A stretch of 64,000 bases of DNA from Undaria pinnatifida (lineage: Eukaryota; Sar; Phaeophyceae; Laminariales; Alariaceae). Position numbers and translations under genes: made by a program. Positions within the stretch are counted from its first letter, which is position 1, and the number at the start of each line of letters is the position of its first letter. Shown here piece after piece: positions 12,001 to 22,228 of this stretch. The stretch is from NCBI GenBank assembly GCA_012845835.1, contig JABAKD010000022.1, positions 12,965,218-13,029,217 on the forward strand. Reading direction: 5' to 3'. The notes beneath the pieces were generated by a model. The model ran no database searches, was not told where the DNA came from, and saw only the letters and a list, made by a program, of their open reading frames with translations.

Positions 12001-15000
12001 GACATATGGCAGGCTCCGATCAAAGCAATCACCTACTACAACAAACAGCAGCCACATGCGCATAGAGTTGCAGGCTGCTGCTTCTAGGGCGCTGGACTGC
12101 TGCTGGGCGGCAGGGTCGTAGCACACCGCAGCGGCAGCACACAGCAGAAAGATGCGGTATGGTGGAGTGGTAGATGACAGGCTCCGACAAAAGCAAGTCG
12201 CCGCAGCATAGCGAGGACTCGCCACGCGCGTGTACATGATGTATCCTACCGCTGCTGCTGTGCGGCAGGGTTGTACACGTAGCGTTGTGCTGTCCTCTTA
12301 TTGTCTGGTGCCTGTCATCTGTGTTGTGGGCAAAATCTCCGACACAAAACATGTGGACGTAAATGTAAGGATGGGTTGGTATTGGTATATACATTACTCT
12401 CAAAAAGGTTCCTATATTACCGCCCAAATTGGCGCGATCTATGGACATGCTATAGACATGCGCACGCAGCGGCAGCACACAGCAAAAATACGGGGAATGG
12501 TGGGGTGACAAATGGCACGCTCCGATCAAAGCAATCACCTATTACAGCAGCAGCCACACGCGCATAGAGTTGCAGGCTGCTGCTACTAGGGGGCTGGACT
12601 GCTGCTGGGCGGCAGCATCGTAGCGTGGTGCTCTGTGCAGAAATAGGCAAATGTACGTGTACCCTTCTTCGAGCAAAAAAATACGGTTTGCATCCAAATC
12701 TCACGTGCGTACACGGGGATAGGGCATGCAGAAACCCAATCCCCGGGGATGTTGCGGAAACCCGGGGATTTGCCTCAAGTGCGCCCAAGCCCACAAAAGT
12801 TTAAAAGGCTTGCCACGCGCGACACACTGCACGGATCGCGCCCAAACCTCCGGCAACGTGACCCCGACGGTCGAATTGTGCCCACCCCATCCGACGTTTC
12901 GGAAAAAGGTGCGAGCACGAAGAGATGTGCGCGAAGATAAAAAAAATGACAATTATACGTATACATATTCCACAGCGCGAGTTCCTGACGGGAGCCTTCC
13001 TGTCCTTCTGAAGAATGGTGTGTACCTGGTAACATGTTCTCTTTTAGCTCCTCAGTAAATCTTTTTTAACTTTTCCGATTATCCGATTTTATATCGGCCC
13101 TTTCTTGCATTCAATTCCGCCCTCCCTCCCTCCCTCTCTCCCTCTGTATCTCTGTCCGATATCTGCCGCAGCAGCGACTGTGACCAAGAGCTTCTAGCCG
13201 TGCACCGCGCCCTGAGAATGGCGCTCTGCACCCCACCGCCTCACGGCGCACTAGGAAACCCATTACCCTTCGATGGTGGTAGCGGAGGCGCTAAGGCATT
13301 GCCGGCTGGGCTGGGTGGACGTAGGGCTGCGGCGTGTTTACTCGTCGGGCATCTCGTGGAGAACGGGGTGCCTGGTTGGGAAGAGACGAAGGCAGCGATG
13401 GTTCCTCCTCCCGGTGACTTGCTGGAAGCTGCTGAAGCCCCCTTCCCGGCGGAGAGCGGGGGTGCTTACGGCTTGCATAATGGTTCCGGGTAAGATGTTT
13501 GTTTGTTGTGCATGCTGTCGTCGCCACCGCGCGGTTGAAGGCGTGCATATAGATATGGATACATTTATAAAGCGACCGCCACCAAAAACGGGTATACGTG
13601 TTCCACATGTAGTCAAAAGCAGGTGCAGCCTGAGATTGAGTAATACACCCATGACACGAGCCCTGCGATTCGCCAGAAATGAATTTGTCTACGCGTGCAG
13701 AGGCCTCCTCAGAGTATTACGTAGTCACCGTTTTTTTTTTTTTTTCCGACTGATTATGCATGCTGCCTGTACTATGTTTCCCATACCATAGGGTGGGAAT
13801 AGTGGGAAGACATGAAAAGCTGGCTGAGGAGGCTGGAAAAACGAATTAAGAGTGATGAATACAGTTTAGCAGTTGAACGAAATGAACAATGGCCTGTTGG
13901 AGGCAAGTGGTGAAGCCTGAAAATACAAACCGAAAACAGATTAAGCCGCGATAGAAACCATGTACTGGTGTACCTGGATCAGTACACCACAGAAACAGGT
14001 ACCGCTGTGTCTTTTCGGCCAATCGCGTGCTTCGTATGAAGGGATTTTTTCGCTTGAGGTGAAGCTGCACCTGTTTTTGGGTCAAAACAGACCAGATATT
14101 CCTTTTCTTGGTTATTCCCCTTTGTGATATGCAAATGGTAACCCAGCAATATATTGGGCAGTTCCTCAGTAGATTGGTCCCTTTGGTCAGAAACGTTTTG
14201 GCTCAAAAATGCTGCCCCTGTCATATTATAGCACGCACCATTTGTTTTTGTACACGCCTAACCGCCTAATTTCCTGCTCCTCGTGTCGTACCGTCAATAT
14301 GCCGCCCTCTGGACAGACACCGCCTAACTGCTCTGCGGCTGGAGATGTGGCTCAGACCGTTCTTGTGCGACGCCGCGGGCAGCGGTGGACGGTTCGGCGC
14401 TGGTTTCGAGCCGAACGTCATTCCCGACGTTTTCCGAACGGCGCGAACGATCGCGCACGCGATTACCCGCCACGCCTCCGCTTTCATCGCCGACAATCAA
14501 AGTGACGACACCCGGGCCAACAGCGACTACCTCCGTTTTTTTGCTGAGCGCAGTTCTGGTGGGGTCAAACCGTTCCCGCCTTATGCAGCATCCGGCAAGG
14601 GTTTGTGTGTCGTCGAACGGGCGAACGGCAGCGGTCCGGGTGGCGTCGATTCGTTCCGACCATATGGAGCGAACGGCAGCGATCCTCGTGGGGTGCAACC
14701 GTTTCTGCCTTATGGAGGCAACGGCAGCGGTTCGGGTGGCGCCGAACCGTTCCAGCTTTATGGCGTGAACGGCGGCGGTTCGGGTAGCGGCGAACCATTG
14801 CATCTTCATGGAGGCTCGGCTGGCGGCGAACCGTTCCAGCGTTGTCATGCAAACGGCAACGGTTCGGGTGGTGGCGAACCGTTCTATCTTTATGGCGCGA
14901 ACGGTAACAGTGACAGTCGGAAAGGGCGGGGCGGAGAGAGGGAGCAGGCAGTGATTGGCCAGTTAGACTCGCCGCGTCGAGCGCTGATTGGACGATTGCG

Positions 15001-18000
15001 CGGCGTATCCGAGGCTGGGGCGCTGATGACGTGGGTGTCGAGTTTGGTAAAAACGGTGAGGCAGTACCGGCGGTGGATCCCGTGGCAACCGTTTGCTGAC
15101 GAACTTAGAGGGTTGGTGCTTGTGGGCATTCAGCAGCCGGGGGGGGCGGGGGGCGGGAACGGGGCCGACGAAAGAGGAGCCGCGGTAGCTGCAGCGGGCG
15201 TGTTTGCAGCATGCGAGCTTTTACTGGCGTGGGAAGGAAGACAGGCGAGTTATCGCTTTTTTATTTTCGTTTTCGTCCTTCTGTCGTGATGCCGCTTGAC
15301 GGCTTATAAGATTCCGTTTCGTTTCGAACGAGCGTTAACGCTTTTTGAGCTGCGTTTGCGTTTTTGGGGGCTAACCGACTGGGAAGGTTGTGAGGGATAA
15401 ATGTGGCGACAGTAAGGTTTTAACTTATTTTGGACTTGGATGGGAAACGTTGTACATTGTCTAAAAAAAGCGGCAACCATGTACGGCGTCGTCCATATCG
15501 AAGGACTCGGGTTGCTGAGGCAGGGGATCAATAGAAGAAGCACCCGAACTTGAACTCAAGTAGCACGATACATACGTGCGTTGCATGATTCTACTTGAAC
15601 GTTGCTCTCACGGCACAGAGGAGCATACTAAATATTGTGGTTTCGTCGCTATATCTGGGTCCGAAAGGGGCTAAGGTTCGTTTCAAACGCAAATTATTTC
15701 TTCCCGCGCTTTCCCGATGCCCTTCCTTCAATATCCTCAAATCTTTATTTGTTTCCGACCTTTGGGTTTTCATTAGGGGATTTTGGGGGGTTGGGGGCAA
15801 GGACCGCACCCACCTGCCTTCTGACTTGCGGGGAACAATCACCAGGTTTTTGAAATAGTGGGCTGCGTTTGAAACGGGCCCAATAAGTACGTTCCTGGCT
15901 TTCCGAGAGTTTGTTTTTTGTGTCCACGTCCGACCTTTGCGGCTGTTGGCCCGCATCTCTCGTTTGTTGTTTTTGCTGGGAATGATCTTGGCCGTTTCGA
16001 AGCCCCCTTTTTGTGTGCGCTGAAACGAATAAGCGAACAGCACTATTAGTATATAGTAATTCCACAGCGGGTACCCCGAGTTAAGAGCCCCTCGTGACAA
16101 GCTAAAACAAGTGGTCTTAGGTACATGTTGCGCTTATCTGTAGCGAGAAATATATAGCTTTTAGTGTAGGCGGGACATGCCGGTTCAACAACTCTCAAGT
16201 AACGAATTATCCTATCCCGGGGCGCTTTTAAGCCGGGGTACCCACCGTATTAACCGTGCTTTTATTCTTACCTTGCCGTGCATGCGGTCCCGGTTGCACA
16301 CTCGCAGGAGGTCCCCGCTACCGTGTTCCGCCCAAGATTATGCTCGAGCGCCCTTAACTCGGCCGTTGCTCCGGTCCCCGGCAACGCCGATCCCCCCATC
16401 TGGCTAGACGTCCTCCGGTACCTCCTCGATAGCGGGAGCTGTGACCTATCCAGCTGGACCCCCTCCAGTCCCGAGAGCAGCAGCGACGGGCCGCAAGACC
16501 CTTTCTCTTTGGCCGCGGCGGCCGCGGTTTGGATCGGCGGGGATGGGCCGGAGGATGGACACAACTCGGACCGTAGCGAGCGCGACGCGTGGGTCCGCTG
16601 GTACGGGTCTAAGCTGGGGCCTCTCGTCACAGCTCGGCATTTTACGGGGCCCGGAAAGTGGCTTGTTCTGTCGGGCGTTGAGGGGACTAGAGGCGTTTTA
16701 GTGCACGGCGGGCTGAGGTGGGCGGCGCACACGGTTAAGCCAGAGGATTGGCAGGATTGGGGGAGGTCCCCCCTGCAGGCTGCGTGGAACTTTCCGGCTG
16801 GGGAGAGAGCGGAGACGGAGACAAAAAGCGGTGGCGGTTCTAACGCAAGGAACGTTCCGGCTGGAGGGGAAGCGGGGGCGGGGGCGGAAATCGGTGGCGG
16901 TTCTACAGCGTGGAACTTCCCGGCAGGGGGAGGAGCGGAGGTGGGGGCGAAAAGCGGTGGTGGTTCCGACATGGAGAAGGAGGGGCCGCCGCCGTCTATC
17001 GTCCTCCCGCCTTTCGCAGCCTGGCTCCGGGTGGTGTTGAGAGGCGCGCCGAATTGCGGTGAAGGTTTGCTAGAAGGTTACCTGAGAAGGATGGCCCGGG
17101 AGGTGTACCTCCCGTGCGAATTCGGCGGAGCATCTGGCGAGATGGCTCGGCAGTGGCTGGGGGCGCTCATCGAGGCAGAGGCAGGAGCCGACGGAAGGGC
17201 TAAAAACGGGGCGGCACCGGCCACTTCTGCGGCGTGCAAGGGGGTAGTAGCGGATAAGCACGCATCGCCAGATTGCGCTGACGCTCCTGCGGCGGCACGT
17301 CGGCTCGCCGTCCAAGCGTTTTTCCGCGAAGAGCTGCTGCGGTTTGGTAGTGGGGAGGCCCCCGCCGCGCCGGTGGGAGGACCTCTGACCTGGCTGTGGC
17401 CGCTGGAAGCAGTTGTTACCGCGTGCGGAAGGAGCGGGGTCCTGGGTGGCAGCATGCTCGCGCGCCGTAGACGTAGCTGGGGCAAGGATTCAATAGGACC
17501 TCCAGACGAATCCAGCAACGCGCGCGTTGTGTTGGACACTCCCCCGTCAGCCCTCGCCCGTGCGCTGTGCGCTGTTCCCCACGACCTGCTGTGTGGGTCC
17601 AGGCGGTTTGGTAGGGGCGGGGGTCGCCCCCCTCCCGCTACGCTGCGCGCTTTTGCTACACGCGCTGTTGACCTCGCTGCTCGCGCGCTGGCCACCCCTC
17701 CTTGTCGGCACTGGTCCGTGGCCCGGCGGCTGCTTCTTGGGCTGGGGCTTCTGTACCATGCCCTGGCGAGACCGGAAGCGGCAGCCGGTAACGGTAACCT
17801 TCCGAGATTGCCTGGTTCTAGGGCCGGGGGTACGGAAACGGCGGAGGGGAACGCGCGCGAGCTCGCTGACGGGGAGGCTGCTGTCGCTCAGACAGCCGCT
17901 CTGGCCACGATCGAAACCCTCATCAGGGTGGCCTTGGGGGGGGAATGTAAGCCGGGCGGGGGCTTAAACTGGTCGCGTTCCGACGAGGCTGAGCATGGCG

Positions 18001-18698
18001 GTTCTGGGACGAATAAGGGCAGTGGTCCAGTGCTTCCTTCGGCGTGTCGGTCGTTGCGCCCGCTGGAGACGAGCGGTTGCGCGGGATCGAATGATTTGGC
18101 GAAGGCTTTGAGAGGCGCTGGGGCTTGGCGAGCGGCAACTGCGTTCTTTGGTCGGGGACATGTCGGTGGGGGTGTTTCGATGGTATCTTCGTCGTTGCGT
18201 TCGGTGGAATCTTCGTCGGTACCGCCGGTCGTTGGGAAGCCACGAGCGCATCTTCGTTCTTCTCCGGTAAGTGCGGCAACCGTTGAGTTGTTGGATGCGA
18301 AAAATACGAGCGAGGACTCGGCCGGTCGCTGCGTGACCGACCGGGTCGAAAAAGAGCGCGGGCGCACAGGAGAAAGAGGAACGGGAGGAGGAAGGGGAGG
18401 AGGAGGAAGAGGAGGAGAAGGTGAAGGGGGGAGAGAAGGAGGAGAAGAAGCAGGAAGCAGAGGACGAGGAGAGGAAGAGGGAGGAGAATGGGGCGGGTTG
18501 AAGGCCAGCATTGCGCAGAATGCACCGAAGTTGAGGTGGAAGTGCCCCGGTGTCGAGCAGCGCGACTCCTCCTGCCAACAGAAGAGGGCTAGGGTGGGCG
18601 AAAATTCGTCGAACGGGGAGTCACCACTTGCGTCTCCTAAGCGGGTCTCGCTCCCGCGCTCCACCAAGCGTCCGCGCCTGGGGAGGGATGGAAAATAG
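1..18698 (+). CDS. Very large Ala/Gly-rich protein of unknown function, 3' part (5' end outside window)
   Basis: I do not recognise the family. Proposed exons are 1-14 (sliver ending at a GTAGGT donor), 906-1081, 1258-1995, 2908-4232, 8960-9197, 9492-10159, 13175-13489, 14317-15244 and 16308-18698 (stop TAG). All phases agree across the joins (1,0,0,2,0,2,2,0), giving about 2,260 residues in the window. The parts outside the repeats look alpha-helical and Leu/Ala-rich (for example LALEAVLEYF, VVDALGEDRLE, DLLLTLRDLH, ISAFLEWLADNP, MIDMLEAAEG), which would suit a helical-repeat scaffold; this is only inference. Four different in-frame tandem repeats interrupt it. The C-terminus is basic (PRSTKRPRLGRDGK) after a Gly/Glu/Arg-rich tract, possibly a nuclear signal. 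The intron after 15244 starts GCGAGT rather than GT. The exon chain is well supported; the function is unknown. Confidence 0.72.
15..905 (+). other. Intron (partial context) with CAG/CTG-rich sequence
   Basis: This lies between the edge sliver and the exon at 906. It contains short CAG/CTG runs (about 250-285) and no convincing exon on either strand. Confidence 0.45.
906..1081 (+). CDS. Exon of the large unknown gene (first full exon in window)
   Basis: The acceptor is a T-rich tract ending CTGCAG, and the donor is GAG|GTGCGC. The exon takes one base from the preceding exon and ends in phase 0. It encodes about 58 residues with the helical stretch LALEAVLEYF. The open frame runs past the donor to a TAG at 1147. 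The GAG|GTGCGC donor is preferred because it is the one that keeps phase with the exon at 1258. Confidence 0.65.
1258..1995 (+). CDS. Exon of the large unknown gene, with Asn/Thr-rich insert
   Basis: The acceptor is TTTCAG|GCC and the donor is CAG|GTGATC, phase 0 at both ends (246 codons). A low-complexity Thr/Asn-rich segment lies near residues 65-90. It is encoded by an AAC/ACC/ACA-rich stretch around 1445-1485, and helical Ala/Leu-rich sequence surrounds it. The end (DLMAEGVDVSPQAVRRALER) looks like an amphipathic helix. Confidence 0.65.
2908..4232 (+). CDS. Exon of the large unknown gene, with ~10-residue tandem repeats
   Basis: The acceptor is CCCCAG|GCT and the donor is CTGAG|GTGAGT, a strong match. 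The exon is 1,325 bp and ends in phase 2. Between about 3310 and 3535 there are six or seven degenerate repeats of the form (P)AARSWLxxE. The flanks are ordinary helical sequence (ISAFLEWLADNPWIWG and IEWLHVLSRMTS). Confidence 0.7.
4640..4880. repeat. GGGTCGGGTC minisatellite array
   Basis: About five units of roughly 42 bp, each with repeated GGGTC pentamers followed by a CAAGAGGTTTTCAAAATCTCG-like linker (key part AAAATCTCGCGGGTC). The array forms the left subterminal arm of the foldback element. Confidence 0.8.
5224..5755. repeat. Two tandem copies of a CAG-rich ~230-bp segment inside the hAT-like element
   Basis: Copies at about 5224-5440 and 5501-5755 share the order ACGAAATGTG(A/G)CCAAACGTA, a CAG-rich run, CGCAGCCCCTGCTGACAGA, and GGCTGCTTGCCGGGGC. 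Frames across the second copy read as poly-Gln, poly-Ser or poly-Ala, with no recognisable protein. Confidence 0.75.
6812..7505. repeat. Two sets of direct duplications with C-runs
   Basis: A segment at about 6815-6945 recurs at 7085-7205, sharing CACCCGCACGATCGCCTAGA. A second pair lies at 7229-7320 and 7413-7503, sharing ACAGGATA(T)ACAC(T)CGATAAACTG. Long poly-C runs separate the copies. This is non-coding intron. Confidence 0.7.
7829..7900 (+). other. tRNA-like sequence (degenerate; pseudogene or SINE head)
   Basis: An A-box-like TGGCGTATCAGG (7836-7847) and a B-box-like GAGTTCGAATCC (7880-7891) sit at tRNA-like spacing. The acceptor and T stems pair poorly, so a working tRNA is unlikely. 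It shares the pattern CCCCGGTGG, GGTTA, CCTCGA, GAGTTCGA with the minus-strand copy near 49.4 kb. Confidence 0.45.
8960..9197 (+). CDS. Short exon of the large unknown gene
   Basis: The acceptor is GTCCACAG and the donor is TCCCAG|GTGCGA. The first base completes the AG left over from the exon ending at 4232. It encodes 79 residues, mostly Ala/Leu helix (MIDMLEAAEGSAAATDLLGG). The 4.7-kb intron in front of it holds the hAT-like foldback element. Confidence 0.6.
9492..10159 (+). CDS. Exon of the large unknown gene, with an internal duplication
   Basis: The acceptor is GGTTCAG|GTA and the donor is CAGCAGCG|GTGAGT. The exon is 668 bp and ends in phase 2. Residues encoded by about 9820-9910 and 9950-10045 are two diverged copies of one Gly-rich block, CSEGG(x)n LGV(E/D)T ... 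KGLG. A basic patch (GRSKKRRG) lies upstream of them. Confidence 0.65.
11769..11982. repeat. Direct repeat copy A (partner at 12748)
   Basis: About 215 bp, with nearly identical blocks such as CACACTGCACGGATCGCGCC, CAAACCTCCGGCAACGTGAC and GGTGCGAGCACGAAGAGATG shared with copy B. Confidence 0.85.
11990..12650. repeat. CAG/CTG-rich repeat units of a dispersed family
   Basis: Units carry ATGGTGGGGTGAC, GGC(A)GGCTCCGA(T)CAAAGCAA, CATAGAGTTGCAGGCTGCTG and GGACTGCTGCTGGGCGGCAG. Copies occur near 11990-12120, 12150-12230 and 12480-12630. Related units recur at 47930-48700 in the JmjC gene. Confidence 0.75.
12748..12962. repeat. Direct repeat copy B (partner at 11769)
   Basis: The same block order as copy A, ending at the AATGACAATTATACGTA motif. 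The two copies bracket the CAG/CTG-rich repeat units, as long direct repeats bracket a composite element. Confidence 0.85.
13175..13489 (+). CDS. Exon of the large unknown gene
   Basis: The acceptor is CCGCAGCAG| and the donor is TTCCGG|GTAAGA. The first base completes CG from the exon ending at 10159. The alternative acceptor three bases upstream would put TGA in frame, so 13175 is preferred. It encodes a helical Leu/Ala-rich piece (ELLAVHRALRMALCTPPPHG and AAACLLVGHLVENG). Confidence 0.62.
14317..15244 (+). CDS. Exon of the large unknown gene, with 17-residue PF..YGANGSGSGG repeats
   Basis: The acceptor is TGGACAG|A, and the first base completes GG from the exon before. From about 14560 to 14915 there are seven diverged repeats of about 17 residues (51 bp), consensus EPFxLYGANGSGSGG. 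Helical sequence flanks them (DVFRTARTIAHAITRHASAF and VSSLVKTVRQYRRW). The exon end is CAG|GCGAGT, a GC donor. Joining it to 16308 in phase 0 keeps the protein open. Confidence 0.65.
16069..16243. mobile_element. Short TIR element (MITE), copy 1
   Basis: A 175-bp element with imperfect ~25-bp inverted ends beginning GGGTACCCCG and finishing CGGGGTACCC. Its core TAGCTTTTAGTGTAGGCGGG recurs in the element at 52653-52803. It lies just upstream of the acceptor of the last exon of the large gene. Confidence 0.65.
16308..18698 (+). CDS. Terminal exon of the large unknown gene
   Basis: This exon encodes 796 residues and the stop, starting at the acceptor ACTCGCAG|GAG. Three imperfect repeats of about 22 residues (WNFPAGxxAExxxKSGGGS) lie at about 16785-16970. 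From about 18355 to 18490 a purine-only tract encodes Gly/Glu/Arg repeats. Helical segments without an identifiable domain make up the rest (WLDVLRYLLDSGSC, FAAWLRVVLRGAPNC). Confidence 0.72.
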   Translation, partial: EVPATVFRPRLCSSALNSAVAPVPGNADPPIWLDVLRYLLDSGSCDLSSWTPSSPESSSDGPQDPFSLAAAAAVWIGGDGPEDGHNSDRSERDAWVRWYGSKLGPLVTARHFTGPGKWLVLSGVEGTRGVLVHGGLRWAAHTVKPEDWQDWGRSPLQAAWNFPAGERAETETKSGGGSNARNVPAGGEAGAGAEIGGGSTAWNFPAGGGAEVGAKSGGGSDMEKEGPPPSIVLPPFAAWLRVVLRGAPNCGEGLLEGYLRRMAREVYLPCEFGGASGEMARQWLGALIEAEAGADGRAKNGAAPATSAACKGVVADKHASPDCADAPAAARRLAVQAFFREELLRFGSGEAPAAPVGGPLTWLWPLEAVVTACGRSGVLGGSMLARRRRSWGKDSIGPPDESSNARVVLDTPPSALARALCAVPHDLLCGSRRFGRGGGRPPPATLRAFATRAVDLAARALATPPCRHWSVARRLLLGLGLLYHALARPEAAAGNGNLPRLPGSRAGGTETAEGNARELADGEAAVAQTAALATIETLIRVALGGECKPGGGLNWSRSDEAEHGGSGTNKGSGPVLPSACRSLRPLETSGCAGSNDLAKALRGAGAWRAATAFFGRGHVGGGVSMVSSSLRSVESSSVPPVVGKPRAHLRSSPVSAATVELLDAKNTSEDSAGRCVTDRVEKERGRTGERGTGGGRGGGGRGGEGEGGREGGEEAGSRGRGEEEGGEWGGLKASIAQNAPKLRWKCPGVEQRDSSCQQKRARVGENSSNGESPLASPKRVSLPRSTKRPRLGRDGK

Positions 18699-20219
18699 TG
18701 TACAGTAGCTGGTCCCTGTACAATGCCGGTTGAGTAGTGCCGGTTGTTATTATAATGCCTGTAAAATCGCTTGGTATAGATGGGATTCATTCAGGAATGA
18801 CAGTGTGCGGAGTAGTATCGGTTGCCGGTATAGTGCCGGTATTTCCAGCTGGCAATTACCGGCGCTATGGAGGGACCCCTCCTGTATTTTTCATGAGCAC
18901 AACAATAATAGTTGAAAATGGGAGGTCCTGTTTGGGCCGGAATTCTCACGTGAATTGAGCCGGATTTGCTGTTTTGGAATGGAAGTCTTGTGTGAAATGG
19001 ACCGGATTTGCTGTTTTGGAAGGCCGTTAGAATTCGGCGGGGGGCCGTGGGGAGGTCGGGTTTTCAGCTCAAGCTGTGCCGTGCGTATAGACCATAGTGG
19101 TGTCTAATCCTAGTCTTAGTATATTATGTTTTTATTTTTATTGTATGGGGGTCTCTGCAGCGTAAGCGTGCGAAGGGGCGAGTGTGCCCTCTGGCGCTCA
19201 CGGAATATCCGCACCTGGCTTGCAGCGGAGGGACGCCAGGGGTAGCGCTTGGATCCAAGGCTGTGGCAGGAGGGTCATTTTTCTACCTTTTTAGTGCAGT
19301 GACTGTGGTCGCTCGCGCGAATTACCCACCTGTTCCCTGGCGGTCTTAAGCTGACGTGCTGTTATTTTTTGGATATGAACCCGCAATGGAATGGTATGTA
19401 ATGCTTCGCCAATATATTACCTAGAGTGTTTTTGGTCTCAGTGAGTTACGGAGTCACCCATTCGAGTGGCTCAAAGCCGGTAGTGGAAATGGGAGTATAT
19501 CATAACACCCTCATAACATCCCCCCTACTATTTAATAATACCATGCCGTTGCCTTGGTCTTGGGCTGAGGGAATGCGCTAAAACATGTACAAACATGACG
19601 GCAAACATGCACATGCTAAATCCTGCTGATATTACAGATCCTAACAAGAAAAAATATGCCTATCTCTCGCAGATCTTATTGATCGAGGATCTATGTTCTA
19701 AAAATTATAGATCGTGAAATAGGCATCATCCGCGCTGTCCGACGTGTGAACTGTATCGTTGTGGGGAGAGAGACCCCTACGACAGGTGGCGAGGTGGCGG
19801 TGGAGGCAGATTGTGTACCCGTGCATATCATTTTTGGTGTTTATACCTGGTATTCCTTTAAAGGGCTAAGCTTGAAAAAAGGGCTCTTCCGGTTATTCGA
19901 CAAACTGATATTTCGGGATGTTTCATTGGTCACCACACGCACACACATTGAGTTGCACTTGGCACCTTGATCCCACCTTGACTTGAGCCCTCCCAACTGA
20001 CCCTCGGGTATATAAGTAGCCGCGGGCACGGCCCATCTGCACCCTGATCCCAAGTCGACTAGAATCGAGGGTCGGCAGCAGCTAATCGAGGGGCGGCCAC
20101 GCAGCCGGCAAAAACGTTATCCAAGAAGTGGTACACGGCATCTCTCTTCCAGCGAAGTATTCGAAGGACGAGTTCGTTGGTTCGCCCGTGCCCTCCGTGT
20201 CCACTCACAACAAGAAACA

Positions 20220-20460
20220 GAAGTGGCCCCCCTGTAGTACCGGTATGACACCGGCACTATAGCGACAACCGGCACTACTCCGCATGCTGACAGTAGCGGT
20301 TGTTCCCATCTGTGCCAAGCGATCACGGGCACCATAGCGGGCAACCGGCACCACTCCTCATCATAAGTCACTAGCAGTTGTTTGCATCTGTGCCAACGGA
20401 ATTTCACAGGCACTATAGCGGGCAACCGGCACTACCCACAACCGAGACATAAAAGGGACC
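20220..20460. repeat. CACTATAGCGGGCAACCGG repeats, with relatives at 18.8 and 22.0 kb
   Basis: Three units of about 80 bp centred on GGCAC(T/C)ATAGCG(G)GCAACCGG and TGTTCCCATCTGTGCCAA. The same motifs occur in the same orientation at 21885-22060 and in the opposite orientation at about 18720-18880. Each array is followed within about 30 bp by a GGGACC motif. Confidence 0.75.
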
Positions 20461-20575
20461 ACTATTGTGTACCACTTGATCGTCCGATCCTCGAGAGCCC
20501 TTGTCTTGGCACACAAACATCCTCTCCACAGGCCGTTGATGACCGTGTATCCTCTAACGGATGGGTGAGAATAAA

Positions 20576-20750
20576 CACGGGTTTCACGGGTCATGACCCG
20601 TTCCGCGGGTCGTGTCAGGAGCCTTTCAAACTCTTGCGGGTCGAGTCGGGTCGGGTCAGGAGATGTTCGAAATATCACTGGTCGGAACGAGTCGGGTCAA
20701 GAAGCTTTCAAACATCACGGGTTAGTGACTCGACCTGTAAAAAATCCCTG
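20576..20750. mobile_element. Small degenerate relative of the GGGTC foldback element
   Basis: The left end CACGGGTTTCACGGGTCATG and right end ACCTGTAAAAAATCCCTG resemble the ends of the element at 4626-6199, with three diverged GGGTC subrepeats between. No clean 8-bp duplication is visible. Confidence 0.55.
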
Positions 20751-22228
20751 ATATTTTATCATCCTCTACTAAAGGATGGGTCAACGTAACGATCCATTTT
20801 AAAGAGGTGAACCTCACGACGGAGGGAGGTAGGGTGGGACGGGGGGGGGTCCAACCCCTAGCCCTCGCCCCGGTGATCGATGCCCACCGCGCCTTCCTTC
20901 ATCGAGTACAGCTTAATTTACACAATGCGCATCACCTTGTATCAAGCGAGGGCCTATTTATTTCGCTTTCCCCGATGGTGTTGGTCTCCCTCATCGCGCA
21001 CACTGAGTTGCAAAATTTCAACACAGCCGAAGGTATTACTACTAAGAATCTAACGACAGTATTCCGGCCGTAGTCTTTAGCACTTCTGATGTTTTCGAAA
21101 ACATACGAACTATACTGTACTACATTAAACATGCGCGCCATGTTGACAGTACGTTCCGCGAAAGCTTTTCACCGGCGCGTGATCCTGCGCTGCATACAAA
21201 CGAATGGTATCGGGACACTTTCACTCCGACAAACCGGGTGGGAAGCGAAGATATTATAGCCCATGAATAAGCCTCCAGGTGCCCACGCACGAAAGCCAAT
21301 CGACCGGGTACCCAATACTAACATCTCCCGCCAAGGCTTAAAAACACACAAAAAAAACAAATAAACTACCCTGATTGACGCATGTATACAGCACAACAAC
21401 ATCCACCAGGGCCTGGTCGCCCAACCAACCCGAAAATACTCCTGCGTAGAGCCTAAAGAACCCAGAACCTACAGCAGTTCCCCACAACAAAACGACCGAC
21501 GCATGCTGCGGTAGACGTGACATCACCGTTGTTTTTAGAGACACCTCGCTCGTGGAGCTGTATACCATCTTAACCCCCAAAAAACAATTGAGCAAACTAA
21601 AGGTGCTTTTGCGATGAACAAACCCATGGCCCGGGTATACAGAACAATCGTTTTGCCAAAGACGAACCAATTTTTGCAAATTGGGACGATAAGGGGCCCT
21701 GTCGTTGAGAAAAAGTTCTCGCCAAAAAGCGCTACCTCTATCGTAACATGCCTCGACTCTTCGTCGTCACACACCAAGCAGCTCGTGTTGACGAGGTAGG
21801 GGGTGTACTAGCCACGTTGTACTCGACCTACAATGGAAGGAGGTCTCCGACACGCACGCCGCATGATACTAAAGTATTGGGCCCCCTATATAGTGCCGGT
21901 CTGTGCCAACCGGAAACACCGGCACTATAGCGGCAATCAGCACTACTCATCGCATGCTGACATTACTTGTTGCTCCCATATGTAGGAGGGAGTTCACAGG
22001 CACTATAGCGGGCAACCGTCACTACTCAATCGCACGACAGAGGGACCACTACTGTACTGTAGGTGTACTGCTGCGCGCTCCCGGTGCACGGTTGATAAAT
22101 ACCGCACCTCTTTACATCGTGCTAGTTATTGCTATACCTGGGTGCCAATAGAGATAACCACTTTAGACCTGCACCCGCCAACGTTATGGGACGAACGAAT
22201 CACTGGAAAATAGAGGTGAAAAAAACTA

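Larger units (their letters stand above)
10160..13174 (+). other. Intron with dispersed and duplicated elements
   Basis: This 3.0-kb intron holds a ~215-bp direct duplication (11769-11982 and 12748-12962) around CAG/CTG-rich repeat units (about 11990-12240 and 12455-12650) that recur near 48 kb. A further ~45-bp segment at about 10483-10530 (GTTCCCCTTCGGGAAGTGCC) recurs near 47524. No coding exon was identified. Confidence 0.6.

Noticed and set aside
17888-18790. 300-residue minus-strand open frame
   Set aside because: Antisense shadow of the terminal exon of the large gene, including the purine-only tract that reads as poly-Ser/Pro.
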